A stretch of 64,000 nt of DNA. Origin: QHXN01 sp963785125. Lineage in GTDB: Bacteria; Acidobacteriota; Blastocatellia; Pyrinomonadales; Pyrinomonadaceae. Shown here in pieces: positions 47,141 to 57,630 of the stretch; position 1 is the first letter of the stretch, and every line of letters begins with the position of its first letter. The position numbers and the translations under genes are program-made. The notes beneath the pieces are model-generated. The model saw nothing but the letters and a program-made list of their open reading frames with translations. It searched no databases and was not told the DNA's origin. The stretch lies in NCBI GenBank assembly GCA_963785125.1, contig CAWATU010000002.1, forward strand, positions 62,001-126,000, written 5' to 3'.

Positions 47141-48814
47141 GTGAAAAAGATCGTGACGGCAGCCGAGATGCGCGAGATCGACCGCCTGACCACAGAGCGG
47201 TACGCAACCCCTTCCCTCCTCCTTATGCAGGCTGCGGCCGACGCCTCCGCGCGCGCGATTGCGGCGGAGTTCTCGCACGACCTCACGCGGAAGACTTTCC
47301 AACTCCTCTGCGGACGCGGCAATAACGGCGGCGACGGCGCGGCGCTCGCGCGGGCGCTCTGGATGCGCGGCGCGCGTGTGGACGTGGTTCTCTTCGGCGG
47401 CGTGGAAGAAACAAAAGGCGACGCGCGTGCCAACTTCGAGATCGTACGGCGGCTTGCGAGTTTCGAGGCCGGTTCCAACGACCGCCCGCCGCCCCTCTCC
47501 TTCGTAGAGTGCAGAGACATTTCAGCTTGGGAGGCGTTGGCGAGCGCGCTGCGCGGCTACGACTGCATCGTTGACGCACTCTTCGGGACAGGGTTGACGC
47601 GTCCGCTCGAAGGGCTCTTCGCGCAGGTCGTGGCGCATCTCGAACTGCTCCGCGCGGCGCGCACGCATGCGGGGCACGCCGCCCCGCTCTTCGTCTCGCT
47701 CGACCTTCCTTCCGGTCTTAACGCAGACTTGCGCGCGCCCATAGGCCCGGCGGTGCGCTCAGACCTGACTGTCACGTACACGGCCGCGAAGCCGGCTAAC
47801 GTCCTGCCGCCGGCCTCCCACTTCAACGGCCGCCTCGCCGTCGCCGACATTGGCTCGCCGCCCGCGCTCGTCGAAGCCACGCCTTCGAGACTCTTCCTGA
47901 CGGAAGACGGGGACGCGCGCGCGTGGCTCGAAGCGACGCGTTACACGCCAGACTCTTACAAGAACACGCACGGCCATGCCTTCGTTGTCGCCGGCTCGCG
48001 CGGGATGACGGGCGCGGCCGTGCTCTGCGCCGACGCGGCGATGGCGTCGGGAGCGGGACTCGTCACGCTGGCCTCGCCCGAGTCCGCGCTGCCGGCTATC
48101 GCGCCGCGACTGATGCCCGAGGTGATGACGGCGCCGCTTCGGGAGACCGAGGCGGGCAGTGTCAGTGCGGACGCCTCCGAGCAGTTTGAGCGACTGTCGG
48201 AGCGCGCGACCGTCGTCGCGGTCGGCTGCGGCCTGACACGCGAGCACGAGTCCACGCGCCGCTTCGTACGCGAAACGGTAGAACGTCGCCGCACGCCGCT
48301 GGTCATCGACGCCGACGGGCTGAATGCGCTCTCGCCGTGGCCCGAGGAGTTGAAAGGAACGCGCGAGGCGCCCATCATCCTGACGCCGCACGAGGGCGAG
48401 ATGCTCCGCCTGCTCGGCACCGCCAAGTCATCGGCGCTCGACGAGCGTGCGCGGGTCGTCGCGGAGTTCGCGACGGCGCAGAGGCTCTTCGTCGTCCTCA
48501 AGGGCACGCGCACGCTCGTCGCCGCGCCCGACGGACGCGTCTTCGTCAACCCGACGGGTAACGCGGGGCTCGGCACGGCCGGCTCCGGCGACACGCTGAC
48601 GGGCGTCATCACGGGCTTCCTCGCGCAGGAGTTCGGCTCTAAAAAAAGTGAAGGCGATGCGCTCGCGGCCGTGCTGGCGGCCGTCTATGTCGCGGGGCTC
48701 GCGGGCGACCTCGCGGCGCGCGAACTCGGCATGAGGACGATGGTCGCCTCCGACGTGAGAAGATATCTGGGCGCCGCCGTGCGCGCGCTCGACCCGGAAG
48801 GAGAGACGCCTTGA
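47141..48814 (+). CDS. nnr: Bifunctional NAD(P)H-hydrate epimerase/dehydratase
   Basis: The protein has 557 residues. The N-terminal YjeF_N domain (about 1-230) repairs the epimer of hydrated NAD(P)H: TAAEMREIDRLTTERYATPS, LLCGRGNNGGDGAALARALW, DALFGTGLTRPLEG. The C-terminal ADP-dependent dehydratase domain (about 255-545) has HAFVVAGSRGMTGAAVLCAD, VVAVGCGLTREHESTRRFV and FVNPTGNAGLGTAGSGDTLT with the catalytic Asp. It is cytoplasmic metabolite repair. The usual length is 500-520; a long linker in the first domain explains the difference. The GTG at 47141 has no Shine-Dalgarno but lies 8 bases after a -10. Its stop codon overlaps the tsaE start (TTGA). Confidence 0.92.
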   Translation: MKKIVTAAEMREIDRLTTERYATPSLLLMQAAADASARAIAAEFSHDLTRKTFQLLCGRGNNGGDGAALARALWMRGARVDVVLFGGVEETKGDARANFEIVRRLASFEAGSNDRPPPLSFVECRDISAWEALASALRGYDCIVDALFGTGLTRPLEGLFAQVVAHLELLRAARTHAGHAAPLFVSLDLPSGLNADLRAPIGPAVRSDLTVTYTAAKPANVLPPASHFNGRLAVADIGSPPALVEATPSRLFLTEDGDARAWLEATRYTPDSYKNTHGHAFVVAGSRGMTGAAVLCADAAMASGAGLVTLASPESALPAIAPRLMPEVMTAPLRETEAGSVSADASEQFERLSERATVVAVGCGLTREHESTRRFVRETVERRRTPLVIDADGLNALSPWPEELKGTREAPIILTPHEGEMLRLLGTAKSSALDERARVVAEFATAQRLFVVLKGTRTLVAAPDGRVFVNPTGNAGLGTAGSGDTLTGVITGFLAQEFGSKKSEGDALAAVLAAVYVAGLAGDLAARELGMRTMVASDVRRYLGAAVRALDPEGETP

Positions 48815-49269
48815 ACGCCGCCGCCGTGCAGACGGGCACGTGGAATTCGCATAATCCCGAAGAGACATTCGACACCGGACGCCGCGTCGGCGAGCATTTG
48901 GAGGGTGGCGAGGTGCTGCTTTTGAGCGGCACGCTCGGCGCGGGCAAGACGGTCTTCACGAAGGGGCTCGCCGCGGGGCTCGGGCTCGACCCGGCCGAGG
49001 TCTCAAGCCCCTCCTTCACACTCGTCAACCGCCACGGCGAGGGCCGACTCGTCCTCTACCACCTCGACCTCTACCGGCTCGCCGAAGGCCCCGGCGCCGC
49101 GCACGCCGTCGAGTTGGAAGAACTGCTGGCCGACGAGCGCGCTGTCATCGTCATCGAGTGGGCCGAGCGCATGGGCCGCTACCGCCTGCCCGAGACCACC
49201 TGGCGCGTTCACATCGACGGCGACGGCGAAGACCCGCGCCGCATCCGTATCACGCACGCCGCGGACTAA
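48811..49269 (+). CDS. tsaE: tRNA threonylcarbamoyladenosine biosynthesis ATPase TsaE
   Basis: The protein has 152 residues. Walker A LLLSGTLGAGKTVFTKGLA (about 32-50) and the family stretch VSSPSFTLVNRHGEGRLVLY (about 66-85) with HLDLYRL, then VIVIEWAERMG, mark it as TsaE. It drives ATP-dependent cycling of the TsaBD complex in formation of t6A37 in tRNA. The TTG start overlaps the nnr stop, an arrangement (nnr-tsaE) common in bacteria. The last third (ETTWRVHIDGDGEDPRRIRI) is a normal beta-rich end. Confidence 0.93.
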   Translation: MNAAAVQTGTWNSHNPEETFDTGRRVGEHLEGGEVLLLSGTLGAGKTVFTKGLAAGLGLDPAEVSSPSFTLVNRHGEGRLVLYHLDLYRLAEGPGAAHAVELEELLADERAVIVIEWAERMGRYRLPETTWRVHIDGDGEDPRRIRITHAAD

Positions 49270-49285
49270 AGCCTCCGTGCCTGCT

Positions 49286-49295
49286 GTGTTACATT
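49286..49295 (+). promoter_or_regulatory. Extended -10-like element before the bacilliredoxin gene
   Basis: GTGTTACATT carries TACATT at 49290-49295, 62 bases before the ATG, in the same GTGYTA context as other -10 elements in the window. No -35 is visible. Confidence 0.4.
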
Positions 49296-49357
49296 AACCT
49301 TGCGAAGAGAACCAAGTTTAGGAACAGACTACGGTCTTACAACAAGGAGAAGCGAAC

Positions 49358-49798
49358 ATGCCTTACTCAGAAATTCTTATTAAGCCGATGCGCGAAGACC
49401 TGACCCGCATCGGCATCGAAGAGACGCGGAGCCCCGAGCAGGTCGAAGAGGCCATCAACAACACGAAGGGCACGCTGCTCGTCGTCGTCAACTCTGTCTG
49501 CGGCTGCGCCGCGGGCAAGGCGCGCCCCGGCATCGCGATGGCGTTACAGAACGAGGCGAAGCCCGACCGCACCATCACCGTCTTCGCCGGCGCCGACATC
49601 GAGGCCACGGCCACGGCGCGCGAGCACTTCGCGCCCTACCCGCCCTCCTCGCCGCAGATCGGGCTCTTCAAAGACGGTCAACTCGTCTTCATGCTCGAAC
49701 GCCACCAGATCGAGAACCGCTTTGCCGAGCAGATCGCGCAAGAGCTGACCCAAGCCTTCGACCGCTACTGCGCCCCTGCCGGCGCGGCCACCGCTTAA
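49358..49798 (+). CDS. Bacilliredoxin (BrxA/BrxB family)
   Basis: The 146-residue protein has the family CGC active-site motif in VVVNSVCGCAAGKARPGIAM, and FAPYPPSSPQIGLFKDGQLV near the C-terminus. Bacilliredoxins remove bacillithiol (or related low-molecular-weight thiols) from protein mixed disulphides. Whether this organism makes bacillithiol is not shown here. An AACAAGGAG ribosome site precedes the ATG at 49358. It is followed immediately by a heptamer hairpin. Confidence 0.92.
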   Translation: MPYSEILIKPMREDLTRIGIEETRSPEQVEEAINNTKGTLLVVVNSVCGCAAGKARPGIAMALQNEAKPDRTITVFAGADIEATATAREHFAPYPPSSPQIGLFKDGQLVFMLERHQIENRFAEQIAQELTQAFDRYCAPAGAATA

Positions 49799-49800
49799 AG

Positions 49801-49866
49801 AAGGACTGAGGACTGAGGACTTGAGTGAAGACGGGTCTTTCACTCAGTCCTCAGTCCTCAGTCCTT
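49801..49866. repeat. Heptamer hairpin element (GACTGAG words)
   Basis: The left arm is AAGGACTGAGGACTGAGGAC plus TTGAGTGAA (49801-49829); the right arm is TCACTCAGTCCTCAGTCCTC and further (49840-49866). It lies between the bacilliredoxin and recG genes. GACTGAG words of this kind also occur in the STRR repeats of Anabaena-type cyanobacteria. Confidence 0.85.
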
Positions 49867-49879
49867 TTCCCTTCCCCCG

Positions 49880-52231
49880 ATGTCTCTTTCTCTCGACATG
49901 CCCGTGCTGCATCTGGCGGAGCAGGGCATCGCGCGTCTGGGCGCGCAGATGTCGCGGCGGCTGGCTCTGGCTCTGGCACACGTCGCCGGCAAGGCGGACG
50001 CGGGCGAGGTGACGGTCGAAGACCTTCTTAACTACCTGCCGATGCGCTACGAGGATCGCTCGAACATGGCGCGCATCGCAGACCTGAGTGAAGGCGTCGA
50101 GGCTTCGCTTGACCTTTACGTCAGAGTCGCGGGCGGCTTCCAGGTCGGGAAGAACCGCGGGCCGAAGGCGCCGCCGCTCTACATCTTCGAGGTCACCGCC
50201 GACGACCCTGAGAAGTCCGGCAAGCCGGTCGTCGTCAAGTGGTTCGTCTCGGGCCGCCAAGCCGGGCGCATCGTCGCTTACCACAAGCAGCGATTCCAGC
50301 GCGGCGCGCGCTTCGTCGCCTTCGGCAAGTGGGAGTGGGACGCGCGCAGCAACACGTACGCCCTGATGCTCGCCAAGCCCGACGAGCTGGAGATGCTGCC
50401 CGGCACCTACGCCCCGCCCGAGAACGCACTCATCCGCCTCGCCGAGCAGGCCGGTGGAGATTCCGACAGCGGCCCTCTCGTCCATCAAGGAGAGGCCGAA
50501 GAGGTCTCTGAAGATGATGCGGTCGAAAGCGGCGTTGACGAGGTGACCGACCCTGCGCTCGCGGCCATCCACGTCGGCCGCCGCGTCCCCGTCTACCGCA
50601 AGCTCGGCGAGTTCCGCACTAAGCGCCTGCGCGAGATCGTCCACGCCGTCCTCTCCAAAATTGACGACGCGGCCTTCGAGGAGACACTTCCGCCCGAGCT
50701 TATCGCGCGCCAGCAACTCGCCTCGCGCGCCGACGCCACGCGCCGCATACACTTCCCTTCCGACGACGCCCCGCTCGCCGAATATGAGCGCGCGCGCAGC
50801 CCCGCGCACCTGCGCCTCATCTTCGAAGAGTTCTTCTGGGTCGCGCTCGCCATCGGTCTGCGCCGCGACGAGCGCGTCAAGGAGCCGAAAGGCGCGCTCA
50901 TCGAGGTCACCCCGCACGTGCGCGAGCGCATCATGGAAGTCCTCCCCTTCGCGCTCACCGGCGCGCAGGAGCGGGCCGTCACGCGCATCCTCGAAGATAT
51001 GCAGTCGGACGTGCCGATGAACCGTCTGCTACAGGGCGACGTGGGCAGCGGCAAGACGGCCGTCGCGCTGCTCGCCATGCTCGCCGCGATGGAGAACGGC
51101 TACCAGGCCGCGCTCATGGCGCCGACCGAAATCCTCGCCGAGCAGCACGCGCGCAACGTCAAGCACATGCTCGCCGAGACGCCCTTCCGCGTCGAGCTGC
51201 TCACGGGCTCTCTGAAGGCCGCCGAGAAGCGTCGCCTGCACAAAGACCTCGCCGCGGGCGAGATACACGCCGCCATCGGCACGCACGCGCTCATTCAGGA
51301 GGCGGTCGAGTTCCAGAAGCTCGGCCTCGTCGTCATCGACGAGCAGCACCGCTTCGGCGTCCTCCAGCGCGCCGCTCTGCGGGAGCGCGGCTTCAACCCG
51401 GACGTGCTCGTCATGACGGCGACGCCCATCCCGCGCTCGCTCGCCATGACCGTCTACGGCGACCTCGAAGTCTCGGTCATCGACGAACTCCCGCCCGGTA
51501 GAACGCCCATCAAGACGGTCGTCGTCGGCGAGGACAAGCGCGCCGGCGTCTACAAAGGCATCGAGCGCGAAGTCAGAGCCGGCCGACAGGCGTACGTCGT
51601 CTACCCTTTAGTTGAAGAGTCGGAGAAGATGGACTTGAAGGACGCGACGCGCATGTTCGAGCATCTGCGCGACCGCGTCTTCCCGCACTTCCGCATCGGG
51701 CTCATCCACGGCAAGATGAAGTCCGCCGAGAAGGAGGAGGTCATGCGCCTCTTCGTTCGCGGCGAGACGCAGGTGCTCGTCGCCACGACCGTCGTCGAGG
51801 TCGGCGTTGACGTGCCGAACGCCTCCGTCATGGTCGTCGAACACTCCGAACGCTTCGGCCTCTCGCAACTCCACCAGTTGCGCGGTCGCGTCGGCCGCGG
51901 TGCCGAGCAGAGCTACTGCGTGCTGATGGCCTCCGACCGGCAGACCTCGGTCGCGCAACAGAGACTCGGCATCATGGAGGAGAGTTCCGACGGCTTCCGC
52001 ATCGCCGAGAAGGATTTGGAGATACGCGGCCCCGGCGAGGTGATGGGCACGCGCCAGTCCGGCGTTCCAACCTTCCGCGTCGGCAACCTCGTCCGCGACC
52101 TCCACATCCTCGAAGACGCGCGCCGCGAGGCCGACCACTACCTCACCACGCGCCGCCACACGCGCGAGACCTCCCGCCTCATCGCCCGCGTCCGCGCCGA
52201 CGCGCGCTTCGGCCTCGCCGCCATCGGTTGA
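49880..52231 (+). CDS. recG: ATP-dependent DNA helicase RecG
   Basis: The protein has 783 residues. The wedge/OB domain (about 40-180) includes LLNYLPMRYEDRSNMARIAD. Superfamily 2 helicase motifs: I QGDVGSGKTAVALLA, II IDEQHRFGVLQR (DEQH), III VMTATPIPRSLAMT, V VATTVVEVGVDVPNASVMVV, and VI SQLHQLRGRVGRGAEQSY. The C-terminal part (GIMEESSDGFRIAEKDLEIR, GPGEVMGTRQSG) is typical. Its function is branch migration and replication-fork regression. An acidic insertion of about 40 residues between the OB domain and helicase (about 190-230) is longer than in E. coli RecG, accounting for the extra length. Confidence 0.95.
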   Translation: MSLSLDMPVLHLAEQGIARLGAQMSRRLALALAHVAGKADAGEVTVEDLLNYLPMRYEDRSNMARIADLSEGVEASLDLYVRVAGGFQVGKNRGPKAPPLYIFEVTADDPEKSGKPVVVKWFVSGRQAGRIVAYHKQRFQRGARFVAFGKWEWDARSNTYALMLAKPDELEMLPGTYAPPENALIRLAEQAGGDSDSGPLVHQGEAEEVSEDDAVESGVDEVTDPALAAIHVGRRVPVYRKLGEFRTKRLREIVHAVLSKIDDAAFEETLPPELIARQQLASRADATRRIHFPSDDAPLAEYERARSPAHLRLIFEEFFWVALAIGLRRDERVKEPKGALIEVTPHVRERIMEVLPFALTGAQERAVTRILEDMQSDVPMNRLLQGDVGSGKTAVALLAMLAAMENGYQAALMAPTEILAEQHARNVKHMLAETPFRVELLTGSLKAAEKRRLHKDLAAGEIHAAIGTHALIQEAVEFQKLGLVVIDEQHRFGVLQRAALRERGFNPDVLVMTATPIPRSLAMTVYGDLEVSVIDELPPGRTPIKTVVVGEDKRAGVYKGIEREVRAGRQAYVVYPLVEESEKMDLKDATRMFEHLRDRVFPHFRIGLIHGKMKSAEKEEVMRLFVRGETQVLVATTVVEVGVDVPNASVMVVEHSERFGLSQLHQLRGRVGRGAEQSYCVLMASDRQTSVAQQRLGIMEESSDGFRIAEKDLEIRGPGEVMGTRQSGVPTFRVGNLVRDLHILEDARREADHYLTTRRHTRETSRLIARVRADARFGLAAIG

Positions 52232-52291
52232 CGAAAGTAATATGGTGCCGGGCCGAAGTCCGGGTTGACACAGAGTGGAGGCTCAAACGCG

Positions 52292-52810
52292 TTGAGGGTG
52301 ACACAGAAGATTTTCGTGATCGGGTATCTGGGCACCATCGTGCTGTTCGTGTGCTGCGGGCTGGCGTTGATTGTCTTCGCGGCGTTGGAGTTGTGGCACG
52401 GGCTCAACCCGTCGGTGGAGTTGCCGCTGCGTGAGCGCTTCAACTCGGTGCTCGAAAGCATCGGGCTGTTGACCATCGCGGTCGTCGCGCTCGAACTCGG
52501 CCAGACGATTCTGGAAGAGGAGGTGCGCCGCGAAGAGCATGTCAGCGCCCCGACGCGCGTCCGTCGGTTCCTGTCGCGCTTCATGGTCGTCGTGGTCGTC
52601 GCGCTCTCGATAGAATCGCTGGTGGCCGTCTTTGAGCTGGCCCATGATGACCCCTCGCGCCTGCCGCAGGCCGCGTCCATCGCCGCCGCGGCCGCTCTCC
52701 TGATGGCCGCGTGGGGCATCTTCATCCGCTTGAACAAGAGCGCCGAGGAGTTGGAGCCGGAGGCGTTGGAGCGAGCCAAGAGTGAAGACTCGAAAGTGAA
52801 TTCAGAATGA
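52292..52810 (+). CDS. Small membrane protein of unknown function
   Basis: The protein has about 172 residues with three predicted helices: about 7-29 (VIGYLGTIVLFVCCGLALIV), 88-110 (FMVVVVVALSIESLVAVFEL) and 125-145 (AASIAAAAALLMAAWGIFIR). Between helices 1 and 2 is an amphipathic segment (SIGLLTIAVVALELGQTILE) that may be a fourth membrane segment. The charged C-terminus is cytoplasmic. I recognise no family. The TTG at 52292 is chosen because GGAGG lies 10 bases upstream. Its stop overlaps the next start (ATGA), so it is coupled to the histidine phosphatase gene. Confidence 0.65.
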   Translation: MRVTQKIFVIGYLGTIVLFVCCGLALIVFAALELWHGLNPSVELPLRERFNSVLESIGLLTIAVVALELGQTILEEEVRREEHVSAPTRVRRFLSRFMVVVVVALSIESLVAVFELAHDDPSRLPQAASIAAAAALLMAAWGIFIRLNKSAEELEPEALERAKSEDSKVNSE

Positions 52811-53436
52811 ACATGATGAAACTACCTTCGACAACATTCGCCCGCCGACGCTCGACGCGCGCGGCTCTTTTATTCCTCTTCGCAGCGTCATGCGTCTGCG
52901 TCGGCCGGACGGGTCTGGTGGCCGGCAAGCCGCAACAGCGCCCGGCCAACGGCGAGGCTAAAGTCACGACCGTCTTCCTCGTGCGTCATGCCGAGAAGGC
53001 CAGCGACCCCGGTCAAGACCCTCCGCTCAGCGAGGCCGGGAAGCAGCGCGCAGAGGCTCTGGCCCGCCTGCTACAGAACGCCGGGGTGAAGGGCATCTAC
53101 ACGTCGCAGTTTCAAAGAACCAAGCTGACTGCGGAGCCTCTGGCCAAGCGGCTCGGCATCACGGTCGGCGCGGTCCCGCTCAGCGTGAAGCCGTCTAATC
53201 CGAGGGAGGTGACGGACGAGTCCATCCGGGAGTTGACGAAAAAAGTGGAAGCGCACGCGGGAGAGGCGGTGCTCATCGTGGGGCACAGCAACAGCGTCCC
53301 GGATGTCATCAGGATGTTGGGCGGCGACTCCGTCCCGAAGATCGACGAGAGCAAATTCGACGACCTCTTCGTCGTCACCGTCTACGCCGGGGGCCGCGCG
53401 AAGGTCGTTCAACTGAAATATGGCAGCACCGACTGA
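52807..53436 (+). CDS. Exported histidine phosphatase-superfamily protein
   Basis: The 209-residue protein has an N-terminal signal or anchor (about 18-35) and the phosphoglycerate-mutase/SixA-like fold: catalytic LVRHAEKASD (RHxE), SQFQRTKLTAEPL and the second histidine in LIVGHSNSVPD. The R-H-A-E plus G-H-S-N pair is that of active acid-phosphatase or SixA-type enzymes. Location outside the cytoplasm is suggested by the leader. The ATG overlaps the stop of the membrane-protein gene by four bases. Confidence 0.85.
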   Translation: MNMMKLPSTTFARRRSTRAALLFLFAASCVCVGRTGLVAGKPQQRPANGEAKVTTVFLVRHAEKASDPGQDPPLSEAGKQRAEALARLLQNAGVKGIYTSQFQRTKLTAEPLAKRLGITVGAVPLSVKPSNPREVTDESIRELTKKVEAHAGEAVLIVGHSNSVPDVIRMLGGDSVPKIDESKFDDLFVVTVYAGGRAKVVQLKYGSTD

Positions 53437-53552
53437 CGGGAGGCGGACTCATCCCCGACGAAACGGAGATGGAGTTGACGTGGTAGCCTTTGTATAATGC
53501 GTCGCCCGCCGCCCCGGCCCCCGGATGCGTAAGGCTTAGAGGGATTCATCCG

Positions 53553-54692
53553 ATGATTAAGACGCTGCAATGCCCTGCATGTGGGGCGCCGCTCGAATAC
53601 GACGAAGAGCGCGCGAGAGAGACGATGCGCTGCCACTTCTGTGCCAACACGGTGATGCTGCCGGCGCGACCGCGCGCGCAGCAGCAGAACATAAACATCT
53701 CGTTCGGGCGTTCGGGGCGCGGGCGGTCAGGCTCGCCGAAGACGACGCTTATCATCGTCCTCGCCGTCGTGCTGTTCATCGGGGGCGTCGTCGTCATCGG
53801 CGTCATCAACGCGATCAGCCGCGCAGTGACGGGCGTCCCGCGCACGGTCGTCAGCACGAACACGCGCACGACGCTCAACCCGCCAAACAGCCCGCCGGCG
53901 CGACCGCCCGAGCCGCAGCCCTTCTTCGGCAAGGAGGGCATCGGCGCCGGCTACTTCAAGGACGCGCGCAGCATCGCCGTGGACGCAGAGGGGCGCATCT
54001 ACGTCGGCGAGTACTCGGGCGGGCGCATACAGGTCTTCGATAAGGACGGCAAGTTCGTGACGCAGTGGACGGCGGACCCGAAGATGCCTCTGCGCGGGAT
54101 GACGGCCGACCGGCGCGGCACCGTCTACGTCGTTCAGAAGGGCGAGATCAACAAGTATGAGGGGACGACGGGCAAGTTCCTCGGCACGTTGGGCGCGGGC
54201 AGCGGGCGCTACGACGACGTGTGGGCGACGCCCGACGGCGGGCTCGTCGCCTTCACGCGGCAGTCGCGCGACGACGTGGTGAAGCTCGACGCGTCGGGAC
54301 AGGTCAAGCAGACCATCCAGGCGGCCGTCAGCGGCCAGACCGACCGTCCCGAGCTAAGCATCAGGGTCGCGGCCGACGGGACGGGCACCGTCTACGCGCT
54401 CGGCGAGTTCAACCGCGCGGTCTTCAAGTTCTCTCCGGACGGTCGCTTCCAGACGCGCTTCGGCGGCGACGGCGACGAGCCCGGTCTGTTCCGCGCGCCC
54501 GGCGCCATCGCCGTGGACAATCAGGGTCGCGTCTACGTCGCGGACTTCAAGGGCGTGCAGGTCTTCGACCAGAACGGCCGCTACGTCAAGGTCATCAATG
54601 TGAAGGGCGCGGCCTCCGGTCTCGCCTTCAACGACAAGAACGAGTTGCTCGTCGTCGCGCGCACGGCCGTCTGGAAGTTCAACGTCGATTAG
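53553..54692 (+). CDS. Membrane protein with N-terminal zinc ribbon and NHL-type beta propeller
   Basis: The protein has 379 residues. It starts with a zinc ribbon (CPACGAPLEYDEERARETMRCHFC: CxxC at 8-11 and CxxC at 28-31), then a Gly/Arg-rich linker, one membrane helix (about 65-85, TTLIIVLAVVLFIGGVVVIG) and a C-terminal propeller of NHL-type repeats (about 125-375), each with the pattern A-x-x-I-A-V-D-x-x-G-R-I-Y-V-x-D/E (for example ARSIAVDAEGRIYVGEYSGG; GAIAVDNQGRVYVADF). The ribbon would face the cytoplasm and the propeller the periplasm. No enzyme motif is visible; a sensory or scaffolding role is possible. The ATG at 53553 is preceded by GAGGG. Confidence 0.75.
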   Translation: MIKTLQCPACGAPLEYDEERARETMRCHFCANTVMLPARPRAQQQNINISFGRSGRGRSGSPKTTLIIVLAVVLFIGGVVVIGVINAISRAVTGVPRTVVSTNTRTTLNPPNSPPARPPEPQPFFGKEGIGAGYFKDARSIAVDAEGRIYVGEYSGGRIQVFDKDGKFVTQWTADPKMPLRGMTADRRGTVYVVQKGEINKYEGTTGKFLGTLGAGSGRYDDVWATPDGGLVAFTRQSRDDVVKLDASGQVKQTIQAAVSGQTDRPELSIRVAADGTGTVYALGEFNRAVFKFSPDGRFQTRFGGDGDEPGLFRAPGAIAVDNQGRVYVADFKGVQVFDQNGRYVKVINVKGAASGLAFNDKNELLVVARTAVWKFNVD

Positions 54693-54728
54693 TAGGGGGC
54701 ACGCCTGCGGCCTCGGCCCGCCACGGCT

Positions 54729-54738
54729 GTGCTACATT
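54729..54738 (+). promoter_or_regulatory. Extended -10 element of rsmD (leaderless candidate)
   Basis: GTGCTACATT, with hexamer TACATT at 54733-54738, ends 6 bases before the ATG of rsmD. A transcript from here would begin at the start codon. Confidence 0.45.
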
Positions 54739-54744
54739 CGATTC

Positions 54745-55326
54745 ATGCGCGTCATCGCCGGACAGTACCGCGGGCGTGTGCTGAAGAACCCGCAGGGGTT
54801 GCAGACTCGCCCGACCTCAGACCGCCTGCGCGAGACTCTCTTTAACGTGCTCGCGCCGAGGCTCTCAGGCGCACGCTTCCTCGACCTCTGTGCCGGCACG
54901 GGCGCCATCGGCATCGAGGCGCTGTCGCGCGGCGCCGCCTTCGTCACCTTCGTTGACCGCGTCCACAAGATGTGCGGGTTGGTCGAGGAGAACCTCGACC
55001 TGCTCGGCGTGCCCGAGGAGATGACCGAGGTCGTCAAGAGCGAGGCGGCCGAGTACCTCCGCCGCACGGGGCGCAACGAGGGGCAGGAGTGGCGCGCGGG
55101 CCGAGAGCCCTGGGACGTGGTCTACTTCGACCCGCCCTACGCCTCTGACTACCTCTCGGTCCTCAAAGAGTTCGGCGCGCACACGGCGGCGCTTGTACGC
55201 GAGGGCGGCGTCCTCGTCGTCGAACACCACCACAAGAACCCTCTGCCCGAGACGCTCGGGGGCTTGCGCCGCTGGCGCGTGCTTAAGCAGGGCGACTCGG
55301 CGTTGAGCTTCTACGAGGCCGCCTGA
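54745..55326 (+). CDS. rsmD: 16S rRNA (guanine966-N2)-methyltransferase
   Basis: The 193-residue protein has the RsmD signature: MRVIAGQYRGRVLKNPQGLQ, TRPTSDRLRETLFNVLAPRL, SAM motif FLDLCAGTGAIGIEALSRGA, and catalytic motif VVYFDPPYASDYL. It methylates G966 of 16S rRNA. The end (VLVVEHHHKNPLPETLGGLR) is normal. The start at 54745 is preceded by a -10-like hexamer and no ribosome site, in keeping with a leaderless message. Confidence 0.93.
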   Translation: MRVIAGQYRGRVLKNPQGLQTRPTSDRLRETLFNVLAPRLSGARFLDLCAGTGAIGIEALSRGAAFVTFVDRVHKMCGLVEENLDLLGVPEEMTEVVKSEAAEYLRRTGRNEGQEWRAGREPWDVVYFDPPYASDYLSVLKEFGAHTAALVREGGVLVVEHHHKNPLPETLGGLRRWRVLKQGDSALSFYEAA

Positions 55327-55451
55327 TTGACGCGGGCACCGCCGCTGCGCCAAACTTCTAAAGCTGGAAGCCCCTTTCCTCCTCAAACGCTCTCAAGAAC
55401 AGTCTACCGCGCGGGCGCACCCGACGCGCGCGCGGGCGGGGAATCTGTTTC

Positions 55452-55859
55452 GTGACGGAGAAGTCAGGTAAGGAACGCCGCCGCAAGCCGAGATACAACG
55501 CGGAGCTGCCGTGCGACTTAGCGCCCGGCGGCGCCGAACTCCTTAACCCCGACGACCGGCTCGAATGTCGCACGCGCGACCTGAGCGAGACGGGCGTCGG
55601 CGTCGTCGCCGGCTCGATCTACGTCGGCTACACCTGCGTCGTGGACGAGGAGAGCGTGCTCCACGTCCGCCTCGCGCTGCCCGCCCGCGCCATCGAGATG
55701 GAGGCCACGTCGGCGCACTACCTCCGCCTCGACTCTGGCGCGGACGAGCCCGTCTACCTCATTGGCCTCCGCATCAAGTCGATGTCCTCTGAGGACCAAA
55801 CCCTCTACAACAATTATCTGGAAGAGCTGAGCAAGATTGAGGACAGCCGTGAACCGTGA
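55452..55859 (+). CDS. PilZ-domain protein
   Basis: The 135-residue protein consists of a single PilZ domain. The two c-di-GMP binding parts are visible: RRRKPRY (RxxxR) at about residues 9-15 and DLSETGVGV (D/NxSxxG) at about 43-51. Such single-domain proteins act as c-di-GMP receptors. The GTG start at 55452 puts the arginine motif close to the N-terminus as usual. The HD-GYP gene at 58849 may degrade c-di-GMP nearby, a suggestive but not decisive link. The end of the gene runs into the GAACCGT repeat. Confidence 0.85.
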   Translation: MTEKSGKERRRKPRYNAELPCDLAPGGAELLNPDDRLECRTRDLSETGVGVVAGSIYVGYTCVVDEESVLHVRLALPARAIEMEATSAHYLRLDSGADEPVYLIGLRIKSMSSEDQTLYNNYLEELSKIEDSREP

Positions 55860-55932
55860 GCCGTAAACCGTGACAAGAGAAGAGCCGTTCCTTCTTGTCA
55901 CGGTTCACGGTTCACGGTTCCGGTTTACGGCT
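55846..55932. repeat. Heptamer hairpin element (GAACCGT words)
   Basis: The left arm GCCGTGAACCGTGAGCCGTA and AACCGTGACAAGA (55846-55878) and right arm TCTTGTCACGGTTCACGGTT and following (55893-55932) are complementary over most of their length. The left arm contributes the last codons of the PilZ gene. It separates the convergent PilZ and kinase genes. Confidence 0.85.
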
Positions 55933-55938
55933 TTTGTC

Positions 55939-57459
<1,521 letters not shown>

Positions 57460-57630
57460 CTGAGAGTTAAGGGTGTAAAGTTACCGGTTAGTTTTCCTGT
57501 GCGTCGTTGTCTCGGTTTTCGCTCAAGTCGCTCAACCAATGGCTTAAACCGGCCCCGGGCCTCTAGTCTTCAGCCCCTCTCTAAGCTATGATTGACGCGG
57601 GGTTTTCTGAAGGGATGCCCCCATGCCCCG

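Noticed and set aside
53475..53498. TTGACG with TATAAT before the zinc-ribbon/NHL gene
   Set aside because: The hexamers are good but only 12 bp apart, too close for a sigma-70 promoter.
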